Numbered from the stretch's first letter, positions 53,377 to 62,238 are shown. The stretch is 64,000 nt of DNA from Phenylobacterium sp. (GCF_022402485.1 NZ_JAKRSA010000029.1:20845-84844); one strand, 5' to 3'. Notes: a model not told the origin generated them from the sequence alone. Made by a program: numbers and translations.

Positions 53377-54324
53377 TCAGGAGGCTGTGCGGACCTCCAT
53401 CCGCGCTTCCCAGCTGTCGATGGCGCCCACCAAGGCGCAGTTCCGATAAAGCCGGGTGAGGTTCATGCGGTTGATGGGCGAGATCACCAGTCCAAGCGCC
53501 TGAATGTTATCGGCCGGGACGATGTAGCCGCCGTCCACCAGCCGACAGACCCCCCGCTCCGCCAAGTCAGCCAGCCGCCTGCGGGTGGTCTCGAAAGGCA
53601 CGCCCGATTCCCGCGAGAGGGCGGCGATGGTGACGGGCAACCGGCGAGGGTCTGCGATGGTCGGAAGGTCGTCGTCCGGTTCCCACTTGCGCACATCGCC
53701 CAGATTGACGGTGTTCATCTGGTTGAGCTGCATCACCAGCAAGAGGTTGATGTAGTCCCCGCCAATGGCGCGCATCTCGCCGCCCATGCGCAGTGCGTAG
53801 TTCATGAACAGGCGAGCTACCGCTCGGTAGGGGTGCTGTTCGGGTTTGTGTGCCGGACGAGGCAGGGGCGTGCTGTTGAAGTAATGCAGATTGACCAGGC
53901 GCCAGTAGGTCCGCTCGGCCAGGTCGTCGATGGCCAGCACGATTGCGGCGTTCGCAGGGGTCATAAAGTAGGATTCCGGCACCAGGATGCCGGTGGGCTC
54001 GGTGACAAATACCCCCATATCCTTCAGGCGATTGACCCGGCGGCGCACCGTTTCAAAACGCAGGTCCATGCTGTCGGCCAGCCGGCTGATGCTGACCGGT
54101 CGGCGGACCTCGTCAGGCGGCGGCCGCTCCATGGCGCTGTGTTCAACCTGATCATCGAGGCTGGAGGTCGCTGGATCCACGTTGGCCTGGATCACGGTCG
54201 CCACCAGAAGGGCGTCCATGGGGTCCAAGGCGGCGGCCCGTCCGTGCCAGATTTCCAGCAGGGCATCTCGGGTGATCAAGAGTGCCGAGGCCTGCCTTTC
54301 GGCATTCAGCGTGTCTTCATTCAT
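53377..54324 (-). CDS. Double winged-helix DNA-binding protein, copy 2
   Basis: A 315-residue paralogue of the gene downstream, alignable from MNEDTLNAERQASALLITRD to the last residues WEARMEVRTAS. Winged-helix module 1 is at about 75-118 (SISRLADSMDLRFETVRRRV) and module 2 at about 228-271 (IAALSRESGVPFETTRRRLA). The N-terminus DPMDALLVATVIQANVDP and the central HPYRAVARLFMNYALRMGGE are also shared. The start is fixed at ATG 54324 because the paralogue begins at the matching ATG; upstream codons to 54390 are not conserved. Function unknown; probably a transcription factor. Confidence 0.75.
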   Translation of the reverse strand: MNEDTLNAERQASALLITRDALLEIWHGRAAALDPMDALLVATVIQANVDPATSSLDDQVEHSAMERPPPDEVRRPVSISRLADSMDLRFETVRRRVNRLKDMGVFVTEPTGILVPESYFMTPANAAIVLAIDDLAERTYWRLVNLHYFNSTPLPRPAHKPEQHPYRAVARLFMNYALRMGGEMRAIGGDYINLLLVMQLNQMNTVNLGDVRKWEPDDDLPTIADPRRLPVTIAALSRESGVPFETTRRRLADLAERGVCRLVDGGYIVPADNIQALGLVISPINRMNLTRLYRNCALVGAIDSWEARMEVRTAS

Positions 54325-54820
54325 GTCAGTATGCCCGTGGGGGGTCGGGTCGTGTGTTGACACTGTCTGCCATGCCCAATGCAATCGCAATAGCTTGAAG
54401 GATTTGACGCGAACTTCTTGCTGCCGGTCTCGCCTGTCGAGGGGTGGCCATCATGCCCTCTAAAGACAGGTATGCTGCTTGAGGTTGGCCTCGTAACCCA
54501 TGGCTGCACGCCGATGGGTCAAGCCGGGGGCGTCTGATCTGGCGAACATGACTCGACGCAATTGTCCGGGCGTCGGGCACCCTGTCCGTAGATGGTGGAT
54601 TGCGCGTCATAGTGAGACACTACCTTAAATGTCCTAAGAGAGCCCTTCTGACCTCAGCTGCCCGCCAGGGTCGTGTGACTGGGCCGGAGCCGGGCAACGG
54701 ACTGCCCGTCGCGGCAGGCGTCAGATGCAAGGCCAAGGACTGAAACTATCCTTTGACCTCCCCTGGCCCGCCATGGCTTCGTCCCCCTCAAAGAGATGCC
54801 GATAAGGGGGAGAGCCGGGC
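54325..54820. other. Intergenic region upstream of the lactate oxidase-like gene
   Basis: 496 bp between divergent genes. The left part carries the copy 2 upstream block. An inverted repeat ACCCAT-N12-ATGGGT (54496-54519), overlapped by a GCTTGA/TCAAGC pair, lies in the middle and could form an RNA or operator structure. AAGGGGGAGAG before 54821 is the RBS of the next gene. I see no convincing gene in between. Confidence 0.45.
54358..54368 (-). promoter_or_regulatory. Candidate operator of double winged-helix gene copy 2
   Basis: TGACACTGTCT, matching the copy 1 palindrome with one arm mismatch, 34 bp upstream of the ATG. CTATTGCG (minus strand, 54386-54393) follows at 17 bp, exactly the spacing found at copy 1. 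Confidence 0.55.
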
Positions 54821-55981
54821 ATGGCGCAGTTCGGAAGCTATCAGAACGAGATCTATCAGGGCGGTCTGCGCGGAGTGCTGCCGGGGGTGCCGGTGGACTA
54901 TGCGACCCTGGTCAAGCGGGCCACCGCGTCCATGCCGGGCCATGTGCTGAACTATGTCCAGGGGGGATGCGGCGACGAGTTCACCCAGGACCAGAACGCG
55001 CTGGCTTTCCATCACTGGGGCATGGTTCCGCGGATGATGGTCGAGACCAGCGTGCGGGATCTATCCGCCAATCTGTTTGGTCACACCTATCACTCGCCCC
55101 TGTTCATGGCCCCCATCGGCGTGACGGCCATGTGCAGCCAGGACCAGCATGGGGACATCGCCGCTGCCCAGGCCTCGGCCATGACCGGGGTGCCCATGGT
55201 GGTCTCCACCCTAGGCAATGACACGATGGAGGATGTGGCCCCGCACCTAGGCGCCACGCCCGGCTTCTTCCAGCTCTATACCCCGCGCAACAAGGACCTG
55301 GCCGAGAGCCTGATCCGCCGGGCCGAGGCTGCTGGCTATCGGGGTCTGATTGTCACCCTGGACACCTGGGTCACCGGCTTCCGTCCCCGGGACCTGAACG
55401 CCGGCAATTTCCCGCAGCTGCGCGGCCATGTGCTGAAGAACTACACGGCTGATCCCGTGTTCCGGAAGCTGCTGGGCAAGGACCCGGCCGATGCCCCTGC
55501 CGAAGCCATCGGGCTGTGGGGCGCGCTGTTTGGCCGGCCCATGCTGTGGGAGGACATCGCCTGGCTGAAGTCGGTGACCAAGATGCCGATCATCCTGAAG
55601 GGGATCTGCCACCCCGAGGATGCCCGCAAGGCCGTCGATATGGGCGCTGACGGGATCTACTGCTCCAACCACGGAGGCCGGCAGGCCAATGGCGGCATTG
55701 CCGCGATCGACATGCTGCCCGACGTGGTCAAGGCCAGCGGCGAGGTGCCGGTGTGGTTCGACTCCGGCATCCGCTCAGGCTCTGACGTGGTCAAGGCCCT
55801 GGCCATGGGCGCAGCCGCGGTCGGCGTCGGTCGCCCCTTCGTCTACGGCCTGGCCCTGGACGGTGCCGCCGGCGCCGCCCACGTCCTGAAATGCATCCTG
55901 GCCGAAGCCGACCTGTTCATGGCCGTCAACGGAATGCCCACCCTGGCTGATCTGAGGCGTGAGGGTGTGCGGCGGCTCTGA
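54821..55981 (+). CDS. FMN-dependent alpha-hydroxy-acid oxidase, lactate 2-monooxygenase-like
   Basis: A 386-residue FMN TIM-barrel enzyme. Visible are the N-terminal PVDYATLVKRATASMPGHVL, FMN-site MAPIGVTAM, Lys260 (IILKGI), catalytic His284 and Arg287 in CSNHGGRQANGG, and DSGIRSGSDVVKALAMGA. A long insert at about 195-245 (FPQLRGHVLKNYTADPVFRK) is the lid typical of lactate 2-monooxygenases and absent from short LldD. It oxidises L-lactate or a related hydroxy acid. Single gene, convergent with the phosphatase gene. Confidence 0.87.
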   Translation: MAQFGSYQNEIYQGGLRGVLPGVPVDYATLVKRATASMPGHVLNYVQGGCGDEFTQDQNALAFHHWGMVPRMMVETSVRDLSANLFGHTYHSPLFMAPIGVTAMCSQDQHGDIAAAQASAMTGVPMVVSTLGNDTMEDVAPHLGATPGFFQLYTPRNKDLAESLIRRAEAAGYRGLIVTLDTWVTGFRPRDLNAGNFPQLRGHVLKNYTADPVFRKLLGKDPADAPAEAIGLWGALFGRPMLWEDIAWLKSVTKMPIILKGICHPEDARKAVDMGADGIYCSNHGGRQANGGIAAIDMLPDVVKASGEVPVWFDSGIRSGSDVVKALAMGAAAVGVGRPFVYGLALDGAAGAAHVLKCILAEADLFMAVNGMPTLADLRREGVRRL

Positions 55982-56000
55982 GCGCCGCACACTTCACGGC

Positions 56001-57047
56001 CTATTCTGTATAGAGGGCCCGAAGGCGCTGGATGCCGGCTGAGTCGACGCCGAGTTCAGCGGCCAGATAGCCCTCGACGCCCCCATAGCGACGGTCAATT
56101 TCAGCGAAGAAAGCCTCGATATAGGGACGCTCGACGCCGCCCAGCACTTCCAGCACCTCTGGCGGCACACCGGCCATGGGGCCTGTGTCAGCGCTCATCT
56201 TGTGGTGCTGGTTGGACAGCAGGAAGTCCTCGATCACGGTCTCCCGGTCCACGCCCAGGGCCGACAGGATGAGCGCAGTCTGCACACCCGTCCGGTCCTT
56301 GCCCGCAGAGCAGTGGTAGAGCACCGCGCCGTTGTCACCGGCCAGCAGCTCCGCGAAGATGGCGCTGAACTGAGACTTATGGCTGTCGACCACGGCAGGA
56401 TAGAAGGCGGTCATCGCGGCCCGGGCCTTCTCAGCCGAGGGACCATCGGCAAACACAGCCATGAAGCCCGAGATATCGAGTTCGTAGTCGAGGCTGACGA
56501 GGGTCGCGCCCGTCTCCGGCCAGCGGGTCGGCTGGTCGCGGCGCTCGCCCACTGAGCGGAGGTCGTAGACATAGTCGATGCCCAGGGCCTCGATCTTGGC
56601 CATATCTTCCAGGGTGAGGCCTGACAGGGCCGCGGAACGATAGATCTTGCCCCAACGCACGAACCGGCCGTCGGCCGTTTGGTAGCCGCCCACATCGCGG
56701 AAGTTCATGGCACCGGCCAGGGGCACCAGTCGCTCAGCCAGGCGGTAACGGGTCCCATCCGGTGCTTGCAGGATAAAATAGTGCCGGGCCGACGGGGATG
56801 CGGGGCTCAGGCTGTGGCGGCCATCCCCATCGGAAGACGAGACCAAGGTCATCTGCTCCAGTGTGGCTGAAGAATTCTGGCTCATGAAGACATCGACCGC
56901 CGCGCCGGTGGTCTCCGTCCAGGTCAGGGCGACCTCCCCTTGGGGGGTTCTTTGCGCCTGGGCGTTAACGATAGCGGCTTGAGCCGAGCCGGCGAAGAGC
57001 CAAAGCGCGGCGATCAGGGCGGTGCGGCGGGCGGTCGATGCGGTCAT
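56001..57047 (-). CDS. Secreted tyrosine/dual-specificity phosphatase (IphP-like)
   Basis: A 348-residue periplasmic or secreted phosphatase with a signal peptide (about 1-25). A small fibronectin-III-like domain (about 26-105) is followed by the phosphatase domain: GAMNFRDVGGYQTADGRFV, IYRSAALSGLT, YDLRSVGERRDQPT and the P-loop HCSAGKDRTG with Cys246 and Arg252 (CX5R). IphP-type enzymes act on phosphotyrosine, phosphoinositides or inositol phosphates. It starts 14 bp after the TonB receptor stop and is almost certainly its operon partner, suggesting dephosphorylation of the imported compound. Confidence 0.87.
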   Translation of the reverse strand: MTASTARRTALIAALWLFAGSAQAAIVNAQAQRTPQGEVALTWTETTGAAVDVFMSQNSSATLEQMTLVSSSDGDGRHSLSPASPSARHYFILQAPDGTRYRLAERLVPLAGAMNFRDVGGYQTADGRFVRWGKIYRSAALSGLTLEDMAKIEALGIDYVYDLRSVGERRDQPTRWPETGATLVSLDYELDISGFMAVFADGPSAEKARAAMTAFYPAVVDSHKSQFSAIFAELLAGDNGAVLYHCSAGKDRTGVQTALILSALGVDRETVIEDFLLSNQHHKMSADTGPMAGVPPEVLEVLGGVERPYIEAFFAEIDRRYGGVEGYLAAELGVDSAGIQRLRALYTE

Positions 57048-57061
57048 GTGTCGTCTCCAGA

Positions 57062-59641
57062 TCAGTAGGTGAAGCGGACGCCGGCCATCCAGCGTGAGCC
57101 GATCTGCTCGACTTCACTGGGGAATGCCTCGGACCCCTCATAGGCAACGTAGACTTCGTCCGTGAGGTTGTTGGCGTCGAGGAAGACCGTGAACTGCTGG
57201 TTGACGGCATAGCGCAGGGAAAGATCGAGGCTCTCGGTCGCCGCCCGGAACTCGCCTGCGCCGAAGCCGCCAAGCGTGTCCTGCCAGTCATCGCGCCACT
57301 GATAGCTCAGCCGGGCCGACAGGCCGTACTTCTCGTAGAAGACCGAGGTGTTGAGGATGCGCTCGGATGTGCCCGGGAAGCTCTCCGTCGTCCCCTGCTG
57401 GGTTTCGAAGTCGCCCTTCAGGAAGGTCAGGTTGCCCTGGAAACCCAGGCCGCCCCAGGCGCCGGGCAGGAAGTCAAACTGCTGCAGGTAGGCCAGCTCC
57501 AGACCGTAGAGCTTGCCGTTCCCGCCGTTCAGAGTGGTGGTGTAGTTGTAGCCGGTGCGGTCGATGCCGCCCCCGTCAAAGCGGTCGTCGGTGACCGGAG
57601 AGGTGGTCTCGTAAAGGACATTGTCCACGGCCCGATAGAAGGCGCTGACCGAGGCCAGACCCGAGCCCGAGAGGTAACGCTCATAGGCTGCATCGAAGCC
57701 GATCGTGCGTTCCGGCTCCAGCGTCGGATTGCCGCCGGTGACGCTGCGGCTCAGGTCGATGATCGAGGCACCAGCCCGAACGGTACCGAACGAGGGGCGG
57801 GCGATGCCGGTCGACAGGGCCGCTCGCAGAACGGTGTCGTCGTCCAGATCGTATTTCACGTTGATGCTGGGGAACACGGCGGTGTCCTCAGAGTCGAACG
57901 CGACTGGCGTGGTCGTGGTCCCGGCGGTCAGGAAGCCGTCGATGGACTGGTCGAACCGCTCAACCCTGACGCCGGCCACGATCTGCGCGGCACCGACGTC
58001 CCACTTGGCTGAGCCGTAGGCGGCCAGGAGCTTTTCTTCGATGGCATAGCGGTTGGCCGGGGCATTGTTCCGCGCCGGATCATAGAGGCCGGCGGTTTGC
58101 AGGCGGTCCAACAGGGCCATCAGGTCCTGCCGCATGGCCTTGTTGTCGATGTAATTCACACCAAACCCGCTGGGGAACCCGGTGATCCAGGGGGTGGTGG
58201 TCATATAGTTTGCGGCACTGAAGGTCGCGCCGATGCGCGGCAGCAGGGCCGGGAGCACCAGAGTGTTCGACGTGGCGAAGGTTGCGCCGGCGACAGTCCG
58301 GTCATCGTAGGCAATCCCAAGCCTGACGGTCACTGGCGTGTTGCCGAACATGGCCTCACGGGTGGCGTCCAGCTTGTAGACATAGGCTTCCGAAGTAACT
58401 GCCACATCGATCGGGATGGCGATGTTCACCGGGAAAACCGTCTGGTCGAGCGCGGTGAGGCTCGCCCCTCGGGCGAAGGTCCCCGCCGTGGCACCCGGCA
58501 CAGTGCGCGCCAGGGAGATGGTCGGCAGCTGGGGATCGCTGCGATCATAGGTCAAGGAGGCGCGCTGCAAGGGCGAGCCCTGCTGCGCGAGGATCAGCGG
58601 CAGATCGGTGGAGTTCTCGGTCTCGGTGTAATTGAAGCGCCACTCCAGGTCCCAGGCGTCCAGCCTGTGGTCGCCGCCGAGGGTGTTTACCCAGTTGGAG
58701 TTGGCGTAGTAGCCGTCATTGAAGGTGCCGCGATAGGGGACCCCCACAAGGTTGCCGCCAGACAGGCTGCGGGTTCCGCTCAGGGCCGAGCTGATCTGGA
58801 AAACGTAGTGGTCGCGCTGCTCGTTGTCCTTGAACTCAGTGAAGAGGCTCTTGAAGAACAGCTTGTGGTCGTCGTTAGGCCGGAATTCCAGGCCGAACAT
58901 GCCACCATTGCTCTCCCGCACCAGGCGGTAGTTGCGGTAGTCCAGGATGGTCGGGCCCGCCGCGTCATAGGCGAACTCGCGGTTGTCGGTGATCTGCTCG
59001 CGGCTGTAGTGGGAGCCAGCCAGGATGACGCCGAACTGGTCGCCAGACCATGAGGCGCGCACCGCGTACTGCTCCTGGGCACCGCCGCCGAGGGTCATTT
59101 CGCCGCGGCCTACATCCCCTGACAAGGCAAAGCCCTGGGCGTCGAACGGCGAGAAGGTGCGCAGATTGACCCGCGCCACCACGGCTTCGGCTGAAAGGTC
59201 GGGGGTCAGGGACTTGTTGACCTCAAGCGCGCTCAGGATGACGGCTGGCACCGCGTCAAAGCGGAAAGCCCGCTGACCGCCGCTTTCGTCAACGCCGATG
59301 GCGTTGATCCCGTCGATAGACACGCTGGTCCAGCGGTTTGGGGCACCGCGCACCTGGATGTAGCGCTCCTGGCCCTGGTCGCGCTGAACGGCGACCGAGG
59401 GGATGCGCGAAAGCGCTGCGGCGGAGTTCTGGTCAGGGAACTGGCCCACGGTGTCAGCGGCGATCACGCTGACCAGGTTTTCAGCGTTACGCTGCTCGAC
59501 GATCGCAGCGCGCTGGCTGCCCACGATGGAGCCGGTCACCACCAGTTCCTGGACCTGCGCCTCCTGAGCCTGCGCCAGGCCGCCCCAGAGTACGACGCCG
59601 CCTACGAGGGTCGACGCCAGAAGGATTTGTTTGCGAGTCAC
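57062..59641 (-). CDS. TonB-dependent receptor (Xanthomonas/Caulobacter type)
   Basis: An 859-residue outer-membrane receptor. The signal peptide (about 1-25, ending AQAQ) and TonB box ELVVTGS are followed by the plug with NAENLVSVIAADTVGQFPDQ, AAALSRIPSVAVQRDQGQER and IQVRG, which are the markers of the TonB-Xanth-Caul subfamily. A 22-strand barrel ends WMAGVRFTY with the terminal aromatic. I take GTG 59641 (RBS GGGG about 7 bp upstream); ATG 59677 adds 12 residues before the signal. The frame is open far upstream, but that is antisense to the TetR gene. Ligand unknown. Confidence 0.9.
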   Translation of the reverse strand: MTRKQILLASTLVGGVVLWGGLAQAQEAQVQELVVTGSIVGSQRAAIVEQRNAENLVSVIAADTVGQFPDQNSAAALSRIPSVAVQRDQGQERYIQVRGAPNRWTSVSIDGINAIGVDESGGQRAFRFDAVPAVILSALEVNKSLTPDLSAEAVVARVNLRTFSPFDAQGFALSGDVGRGEMTLGGGAQEQYAVRASWSGDQFGVILAGSHYSREQITDNREFAYDAAGPTILDYRNYRLVRESNGGMFGLEFRPNDDHKLFFKSLFTEFKDNEQRDHYVFQISSALSGTRSLSGGNLVGVPYRGTFNDGYYANSNWVNTLGGDHRLDAWDLEWRFNYTETENSTDLPLILAQQGSPLQRASLTYDRSDPQLPTISLARTVPGATAGTFARGASLTALDQTVFPVNIAIPIDVAVTSEAYVYKLDATREAMFGNTPVTVRLGIAYDDRTVAGATFATSNTLVLPALLPRIGATFSAANYMTTTPWITGFPSGFGVNYIDNKAMRQDLMALLDRLQTAGLYDPARNNAPANRYAIEEKLLAAYGSAKWDVGAAQIVAGVRVERFDQSIDGFLTAGTTTTPVAFDSEDTAVFPSINVKYDLDDDTVLRAALSTGIARPSFGTVRAGASIIDLSRSVTGGNPTLEPERTIGFDAAYERYLSGSGLASVSAFYRAVDNVLYETTSPVTDDRFDGGGIDRTGYNYTTTLNGGNGKLYGLELAYLQQFDFLPGAWGGLGFQGNLTFLKGDFETQQGTTESFPGTSERILNTSVFYEKYGLSARLSYQWRDDWQDTLGGFGAGEFRAATESLDLSLRYAVNQQFTVFLDANNLTDEVYVAYEGSEAFPSEVEQIGSRWMAGVRFTY

Positions 59642-59803
59642 GAGATTGCCCCACCCGATGAAATGTGTCGGGGCCATAACAGTCCGAACAGTTGTACAGC
59701 TTGACGCTTCGATGAAACTTTCGCGAAGTCTCCATAACAATGTTGAAAAACATAGGAAAAAATAGGATCGGAGCTTCCGACAGAATTTCTGTATCACCCA
59801 GAT

Positions 59804-59817
59804 CGTACAATCGTACA
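59804..59817. promoter_or_regulatory. Candidate operator between the receptor and tandem-TetR genes
   Basis: CGTACAATCGTACA, with two GTAC cores (59805-59808 and 59813-59816) 8 bp apart and each set in a (T/C)GTACA context. A third TTGTACAG lies at 59692-59699 beside the receptor start. The sites sit between the two divergent genes, as expected for the neighbouring regulator. Confidence 0.45.
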
Positions 59818-59845
59818 GATAGTAGCGATCGCGGCTGCGCACGTT

Positions 59846-61093
59846 ATGATCCAGGCAATGCCGATCATTGCCCCCTCGTCCGCCGTTCGCGATCGCCTGA
59901 TTGGGGCCGCCACGGACCTGATCGCCCGCCATGGGCCGCGCAGCGTGACGGCCAGATCCCTGGCCGAGCTCAGCGGACAGAGCGCTTCGGCGGTCAACTA
60001 TCACTTCGGTGGTCGTGAGGGCTTGCTCGCCGCCACCTTTGAGGCCGCCGTAGCTGAGGTCGGCACCTGGCGGTCCGGCTGGTCGCTCACCCTTCAGGCT
60101 GCGCCGCCACCGGAAGCCTTTCCGGGCTGGTTCCTGGCGATCACCCTGGACCGGCTGGCCTCCCGTCCCATGTTCCTGGTCCTCCGGGAGCTTCGCCACC
60201 ATGCCGCGCGAACACCCACCTATCGGGATCTGGCCCGACGGGAGGCTACTGAGGCCGATCAGTTCTGGGTTGATGCCCTGGTCAGATTTGGTCTGCCGGA
60301 GGCCGCCGCAGGTGCCTGCTCTGACTTCACGGAGTCCATACTTGGCATTCATGGCGGCAGTCCCGACCATCCAGATCAGAACGTTTGGCTTGCTGAGACC
60401 ACAAAGCGGTTCTGCGCCAGGGTAGCGGGGAATCGTGGCCCGGCGCCGGGCTGGGACGGCTGGCGAAAGTTTGCTCGAACCCGACGGGGGCCTAGCCTGC
60501 TGAGCGAAGTGGCTGCCCCCAGCGCGGTTCGCATCGCCACCTCTGCGGCCGAACTGCTAGGTCGGGAGGGTATGGAGGCGCTGACCCATCGGGCTGTCGC
60601 TGCCGAGGTGGGCCTCTCCCTGGCAGCGGTGAGCGGTTACTTCCCCTCGAAGAGCAGCCTGGTTCGTGGGGCGTTTGATCGCCTGATCAGCACCATTTCT
60701 GCGGTGCGAGGCGAGATCGTCCCTGAGCAGGAAGATCCGCAGCCCATCAGTCACGTGGCCGGTACAACTGCCGAGACGTTGTTCGATGCGAAAGGCACCG
60801 CCGCCCCATGGCTCCTGGCCTTTGACGAGATGTTGACCGCGGCGATCCGAGATCCTGATCTGCGCCGCGATGCTGAAGACCTCCGAGCGTCTCGGGGGGA
60901 GAACTCAGCGGGTCTTCTGGCGCGGGTCAAACACGGGAGTGACCCGGTGGATGGGCTTGACGCCCATATCCTCTCGATCGTTACCACGGGGGCTATGCGC
61001 TCGGCCTATGCCCAGGACCTGGAGGATCGCCGGCCCTGGCTGACCGCGCGGATCGCCATCCTGATCGAGGTTCTGTTCGGTAATGCGGCTTGA
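59846..61093 (+). CDS. Protein with two tandem TetR DNA-binding domains
   Basis: A 415-residue protein with two TetR-type units in one chain. Unit 1 has its HTH at about 13-60 (LIGAATDLIARHGPRSVTAR, LAELSGQSASAVNYHFGGRE) and a C-terminal-type helical domain to about 200. Unit 2 has an HTH at about 226-274 (SAAELLGREGMEALTHRAVA, LSLAAVSGYFPSKSSLVRG) and its own helical domain to the end. Ordinary TetR proteins are about 200 residues and dimerise. A monomer of this chain could mimic a dimer with two different half-site readers. Divergent from the TonB receptor it probably controls. ATG 59846 or 59858. Confidence 0.85.
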   Translation: MIQAMPIIAPSSAVRDRLIGAATDLIARHGPRSVTARSLAELSGQSASAVNYHFGGREGLLAATFEAAVAEVGTWRSGWSLTLQAAPPPEAFPGWFLAITLDRLASRPMFLVLRELRHHAARTPTYRDLARREATEADQFWVDALVRFGLPEAAAGACSDFTESILGIHGGSPDHPDQNVWLAETTKRFCARVAGNRGPAPGWDGWRKFARTRRGPSLLSEVAAPSAVRIATSAAELLGREGMEALTHRAVAAEVGLSLAAVSGYFPSKSSLVRGAFDRLISTISAVRGEIVPEQEDPQPISHVAGTTAETLFDAKGTAAPWLLAFDEMLTAAIRDPDLRRDAEDLRASRGENSAGLLARVKHGSDPVDGLDAHILSIVTTGAMRSAYAQDLEDRRPWLTARIAILIEVLFGNAA

Positions 61094-61099
61094 GCGCCG

Positions 61100-61897
61100 C
61101 TACCCCCCGCCCGTCCCGCGCTGGAAGCTCTCCAGCAGGCTGCCGGCCACCAGGCGCCAGCCGTCCACCAGGACGAAGAAGATCAGCTTGAAGGGCAGGG
61201 AGACCACCACCGGGGGCAGCATCATCATACCCATGCTCATCAGGACGCTGGCCACCACCAGGTCGATGACCAGGAACGGCACGAACAGCAGGAAGCCGAT
61301 CTCAAAGGCGGTCTTCAGCTCAGAGATCATGAAGGCCGGGATGACGACCCGCAGGGGCAGGTCTGCGACATCGGCCGGTCGCTCGATTTCCGAGAGCCGG
61401 ACAAACAGGGCCAGGTCCTCCTGGTCCACCTGGGACAGCATGAAGGTCTTTACCGGCGTGGCTGCGGCGTCGAAAGCCTGCGGCAGCTCCATCTCCTGAT
61501 CCATTAAGGGCCGGATCCCGTCGGCATAGGCCTGCTCAAAGGTCGGGGCCATGATGATGGCGCTGAGGAACAGGGCCAGGCTGATGATCACCGCATTGGG
61601 CGGGCTCTGCTGCAGGCCAAGGGCGGTGCGCAGCAGGGACAGCACGACCACGATCCGCACAAAGGAGGTGGTCATGATCACGATGGACGGGGCCAGCGAC
61701 AGGACGGTGAGCAGGCCCACCAGCTGGACCACCCGTTCGGTGAGGCCCGCCCCTGTGCCGAGGTCGATGTTCAGGGCCTGGGCCTGGGCGACGGTCGGGC
61801 CGATGACGGTGATCAGGCTGACCAGGGCCGCGAGCCCTGCGGCGCGGCGCCAGTCGGCGGCGGAGAGGGCGGAAAAGGCGCGAAGGATCGAGCGCAT
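61100..61897 (-). CDS. fliP: Flagellar type III export gate protein FliP
   Basis: A 265-residue core of the flagellar export gate. A signal peptide and N-terminal segment (to about 42) precede the family blocks LSLAPSIVIMTTSFVRIVVV, SPPNAVIISLALFLSAIIM and the C-terminal SVLMSMGMMMLPPVVVSLP with FKLIFFVLVDGW. It makes a pentamer with FliQ and FliR. fliP overlaps fliO by one base (TGATG) and ends 6 bp from the convergent tandem-TetR gene. Confidence 0.96.
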   Translation of the reverse strand: MRSILRAFSALSAADWRRAAGLAALVSLITVIGPTVAQAQALNIDLGTGAGLTERVVQLVGLLTVLSLAPSIVIMTTSFVRIVVVLSLLRTALGLQQSPPNAVIISLALFLSAIIMAPTFEQAYADGIRPLMDQEMELPQAFDAAATPVKTFMLSQVDQEDLALFVRLSEIERPADVADLPLRVVIPAFMISELKTAFEIGFLLFVPFLVIDLVVASVLMSMGMMMLPPVVVSLPFKLIFFVLVDGWRLVAGSLLESFQRGTGGG

Positions 61898-62238
61898 CAG
61901 GCGGCGGCCTTGGGCTTGCGGGCTTTGCGGGGGGCAGGGGGCGAAACGTTCAGGGGTGCTGAAGACGGGGCCTGTGGCAGGGCGGGCGCTGCGTCCAGCA
62001 CCTGACCTTCGCCCAGCAGCAGGAGCCGCTCCTGACCATCGCAGGCGACGATCACCAGACGGCGGGTGGGGTCCAGCACCAGGGTTTCCACCACCGCCAG
62101 CCGGCGTGCGGCGTGAGCAGGGGCCAGCCGCGCCATCGCCTCGGGCCCAAACCGGCGCAGGGCCACGCCGGCCAGGCCGATCAGGCCGATGGTGATGGCC
62201 AAAGCGAAAACCGCCCGGGCGAAATTGGCGAGATCCAT
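61897..62238 (-). CDS. fliO: Flagellar export assembly protein FliO
   Basis: A 113-residue protein with one membrane helix (about 8-28, ARAVFALAITIGLIGLAGVA), then a small beta domain RRLAVVETLVLDPTRRLVIV and ACDGQERLLLLGEG, the FliO/FliZ signature. The Pro/Lys-rich tail (APRKARKPKAAA) is variable. FliO helps FliP assemble. Start ATG 62238; the upstream frame is rejected because it runs antisense to the flgB leader region. Confidence 0.9.
   Translation of the reverse strand: MDLANFARAVFALAITIGLIGLAGVALRRFGPEAMARLAPAHAARRLAVVETLVLDPTRRLVIVACDGQERLLLLGEGQVLDAAPALPQAPSSAPLNVSPPAPRKARKPKAAA

Noticed and set aside
59678..60370. Upstream in-frame extension of the TonB receptor to 1102 residues
   Set aside because: The extension precedes the signal peptide, is antisense to the tandem-TetR gene and has no domain.
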